The notes beneath the pieces were generated by a model. That model was not told where the DNA came from and searched no databases. It worked only from the letters and a program-made list of their open reading frames with translations. A stretch of DNA of 64,000 nt from Rotaria macrura (taxonomy: Eukaryota > Rotifera > Eurotatoria > Philodinida > Philodinidae): the NCBI GenBank assembly GCA_900239685.1, contig OENT01000347.1, positions 1-64,000 of the forward strand, read 5' to 3'. Numbering within the stretch: position 1 is the stretch's first letter; the number at the start of each line of letters is the position of its first letter. This document shows positions 61,201 through 64,000 of this stretch, one piece after another. Position numbers and translations under genes: made by a program.

Positions 61201-64000
61201 ATACAAATTGTTTAAAATCAATGAATAATTACATCGATAAATAGTAATCATATGAAATGATTCTAATTACTGTAAAACTTACTCGAACAGCTGGCACATT
61301 CGAAAGTGCATCATCATAAACAATCGTTAATAAATTCTGATTATGTTGAATAGCATTATTGAATATTTTTCGAAGATCATCTTGTTGTTGTTGTTGCTCA
61401 ACATTTTCAATAGTTTCAATAGATTGTACAATAGCACCATAGATTGCTGCACGACCTTTCGATGTAAAACGTTGTTGTATAAAATCGAATAAATTTTTTA
61501 TAATAACTATTAAATTCGTTCGATATTCTCCGGTTATTTTTAATTTTTTAATTGCTATTGTTGACGATAGAAATATATTCATCAGATGACTTGATTGTTG
61601 ATCATCAAGTATGAGATTGGTTGGATTTAAAATTTTCTCATGTAGAAAATTGCATAAATCAAATGGAAATGTTTTTATTTGATTTAAATCAAGATAAAGT
61701 ATTAATTCAATTAATGAACGCCATGCATGAACATGAGAATTTCTCCAATAGAAATCAATTTGTTCATTATTCAATTGGTTTGCATACGTAAGAATTAATT
61801 TACAATCATGTATGTAATTATCTTGATTATTATTGATCTCATTCATTAATTCATTATTATTGTTAGTTGTGTTTGCTTGTTGAACACTTTTGATTTCATT
61901 CGATAGGAATTTTCTTAATGAATCTAAACGATACAATTTTAAGTTTGTTCGTTCATTATACTGACATGCTTGTAATATATTATTTATTTTATTTAGATCA
62001 ATATTTGGTGTCTTTAATTCATTGAGTAATGTATGATCTTGTTTTGAAAATGGCAAATTTATAAACGATAATGTCAAACGATTTAATTTAATATCGATCA
62101 ATTCGAAAAGAAGATTCATTGTTGTATCAATTAAATTCTTCGATATGATTGTTGGCTCGTTCGTTAGATGAAATAATTCATGAGCAATCAAACGTAACAG
62201 ATATGTTTCAATTGAATATTTAAATATATTTGTTGACGATGATGTTTTCAATGGAAAATATAATTGAATTTGTTTTTGAATAAATAAATATTCATGAAGA
62301 ATATCAAATGTTATTTTAATTATATTCGATGTATTATTTGTACATAAAAGATAGATAACTTCATAACATAATGGTAAAGATTTTTGATAATCATCAATAC
62401 TATCAGTAGATAAATCATCCAAAAATGATACAATTGTTTGAAGACAATTATTGACCCGACAACTTCTACCGGTCAATGTTGAATAAAAATCAATGGGTTC
62501 AAGTTGATTTTGACGAGTAAAACCGCACAGATAATGACCAATAGTAGATTGAACAGATTTTGTTAATAACCAAAGAACAGTAAAACGCATTCTCGCTTTT
62601 AAAACTATTAAGAAAAGAAAAAAGACAAGATAGGATCCTAGTTTGTTCTGTTCGTTTTCATATTTTTAAATTGAAATTCTTGGATTTATTCTTACCAGAA
62701 TCATCTATTTCATCGTTAGTATCAGAATCAGGTTCAGTAAATTCTAAACATCGTACGATACCATTTCTTAGCAAAGCTCTTTCTTTCTACAAAAAAAAAA
62801 ACATGGAATCACATAAGTTCAATTACTAGTAATTGTTCATGACGAGCACGATAGTCTTACGTGATCTTTGGGTAGAAGTCGAATAAATGGTTTTTGTAAT
62901 TTATCTTCACTTAATGTTTTAGCAAATATCGATAGAGCTTGATTTGCTAATTTCGGAAAATAATCAATCATATCAATTAATCTATAAAAGATTAAGAATA
63001 GGATTTGAATAAGAATTGATTCTATGTCATTCATACTTCATAATATGTGGAAATATATCTTTGCTATTGGTATCGGTGACAATACGTTCGATCGGTGTTT
63101 GACAAAATGTGAATGTCGATGAGTTATCTGCTTGTAGTATTTGTTGACTACTTAAAGTTACCAATTCTAATAATTCCATGATTAATATTAAACTTTTGGA
63201 CAATTCTTGTTCACCTATGAGAAGATAATTTCTTTTTCTTATTAGATTATTACAATTGAATGAATGTCGTCTCACCAATAAATGGAACATATTCTTCTAG
63301 CTTTTCACAACCATCCGTAATTAAAGCCGTAAGCTAAAATATAAAAACAGATTCAATTTGCGAATTCGTTTTTGTTTCAAATCAAAAATAAACTATACCA
63401 AATTATTGAGAATACCACCACGAAGTAAATCGTTAATAAGTAATTCTCCTGGTGAAACAAGCTTCGCTTCATTAGGATCATTTTCGATACTTGGATTTGA
63501 GAAATAATTCGTAACAATATCGTTCAAAATCATAAAGACGATTTCAATAATTTGCCACTGAAAAAATGACATTGATTAAAAAAATCACTGGTAAGAAACA
63601 AAATTCAACATGTTCTATTGCTCAGAGGTATGAAAAACCTTTAAGATTTCTCGAGCGATGCGTTTCTGTGTCGATATATATATATATATTTGGACGACTT
63701 AAATTATAATCTACAGAATTCAACGTAGAAAAATGATTCATTGTAATTTTAGTGAGATCTTTCTACACTTGCGACTTTCGTCGTGTAGCTTAGCCTTATA
63801 TACTCTTTGAAGAAAACCTATAGACGATGAAAGATATCATGTTTCGAAGTTTTTACGGTAGAGTAAAATGATTGTGAATGAACATAGAATACGTTTCGAA
63901 GCGACAGATGAAACATAACATAATCAAAAGTAAAAGATTCGATCGCGCATGAACTTTTAACGATTGGACATCGTATGAAACAACAGTATAAAATACCTTG
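58299..64000 (-). CDS. NUP205: Nuclear pore protein NUP205 (5' partial)
   Basis: Exons, all in phase: 64000-63997 (edge), 63557-63399, 63333-63276, 63214-63037, 62981-62861, 62786-62696, 62604-61283, 59510-59319, 59265-59096, 59046-58980, 58923-58797, 58742-58536 and 58480-58299 (about 957 residues in window). Landmarks matching human NUP205 in order: KWQIIEIVF, DGCEKLEEYVPFIG, GFTRQNQLEPIDFYSTLTGR (human GFELKKPVSTTNLQDPGVLG), LCYEVIYLLC, HAWRSLIELIL, GRAAIYGAIVQSIE, then ALLLRISSVNNGAQLLVSS (human MAFLTRVAKIQQGALELLRSG) and IDGQIQRMRHSSLKLLS. NUP205 is a large alpha-solenoid scaffold protein of the inner ring of the nuclear pore, partner of NUP93. One intron (61282-59511) is about 1.77 kb; the rest are mostly 50-110 bp, plus one of 439 bp. 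The last exon resembles the exon at 63214-63037 and ends in TAA at the matching donor position, so the C-terminus is unusual. No stops interrupt the frame. Confidence 0.9.
59511..61282 (-). other. Long NUP205 intron
   Basis: Begins with a perfect GTAAGT donor after ...PAVR and ends TTTTAG; phase 0 on both sides. It has no coding signal and contains a (CAT)7 run at 59909-59929. Its length stands out against the 50-110 bp norm, so it may contain an inserted element. Confidence 0.7.
59909..59929. repeat. (CAT)7 microsatellite
   Basis: Seven CAT units read directly, inside the long NUP205 intron. Confidence 0.9.

Overview
This is an AT-rich, intron-rich animal nuclear DNA window. Most introns are 50-75 bp, with clean GT..AG ends, and lie in conserved eukaryotic genes (RPS27A, SNRPF, MED31, PDCD10, LC3, NUP205). 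There are no bacterial-type operons, no rRNA and no tRNA that I could see. Short introns, splice acceptors just upstream of several start codons, many small decayed DNA transposons and a fragment of a plant-type DYW deaminase domain together suggest a rotifer, most likely bdelloid. That assignment is inference.

Layout. 1-4.5 kb: gene-free except a broken DYW-domain fragment (minus strand, about 3.38-3.68 kb) and a 201-bp hAT-type MITE with an 8-bp target duplication. 4.5-5.7 kb: two same-strand housekeeping genes, a ubiquitin-like/ribosomal protein S27a fusion whose ubiquitin part is strongly altered, then Sm protein F. 8.5-14.9 kb (minus): a complete 8-exon TTLL10-like tubulin-ligase-family gene with two unusually long introns. 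14.9-24.2 kb: no gene, but two elements with terminal inverted repeats and TA duplications. 24.2-25.6 kb: a 4-exon rhodopsin-like GPCR. 25.6-34.8 kb: gene-poor, with a 1.07-kb hAT-like element. 34.8-40 kb: a dense cluster of plus-strand genes, MED31, PDCD10/CCM3, an LC3-type ATG8 (5' end lost in a gap) and a long COX7A-like protein. 40-47 kb: gene-free, with a 0.6-kb long-armed inverted repeat. 47.1-53.7 kb: a decayed ABCB (P-glycoprotein-type) transporter with in-frame stops; one piece of it lies in reverse orientation exactly between two copies of a palindromic TA-flanked MITE. 53.7-58.3 kb: mostly decayed sequence. 58.3-64 kb (minus): the 3' two thirds of a NUP205 gene, whose last exon resembles one of its own internal exons and whose 5' end lies beyond the window.

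The intact genes belong to separate cell functions (translation, splicing, transcription, autophagy, respiration, nuclear pore, tubulin modification, signalling), so the window is not a pathway cluster. The most notable signals are the ubiquitin moiety that has lost both K48 and K63 and the LRLRGG tail, the DYW-domain relic in an animal-like genome, and the element-bounded inversion inside the ABCB gene.
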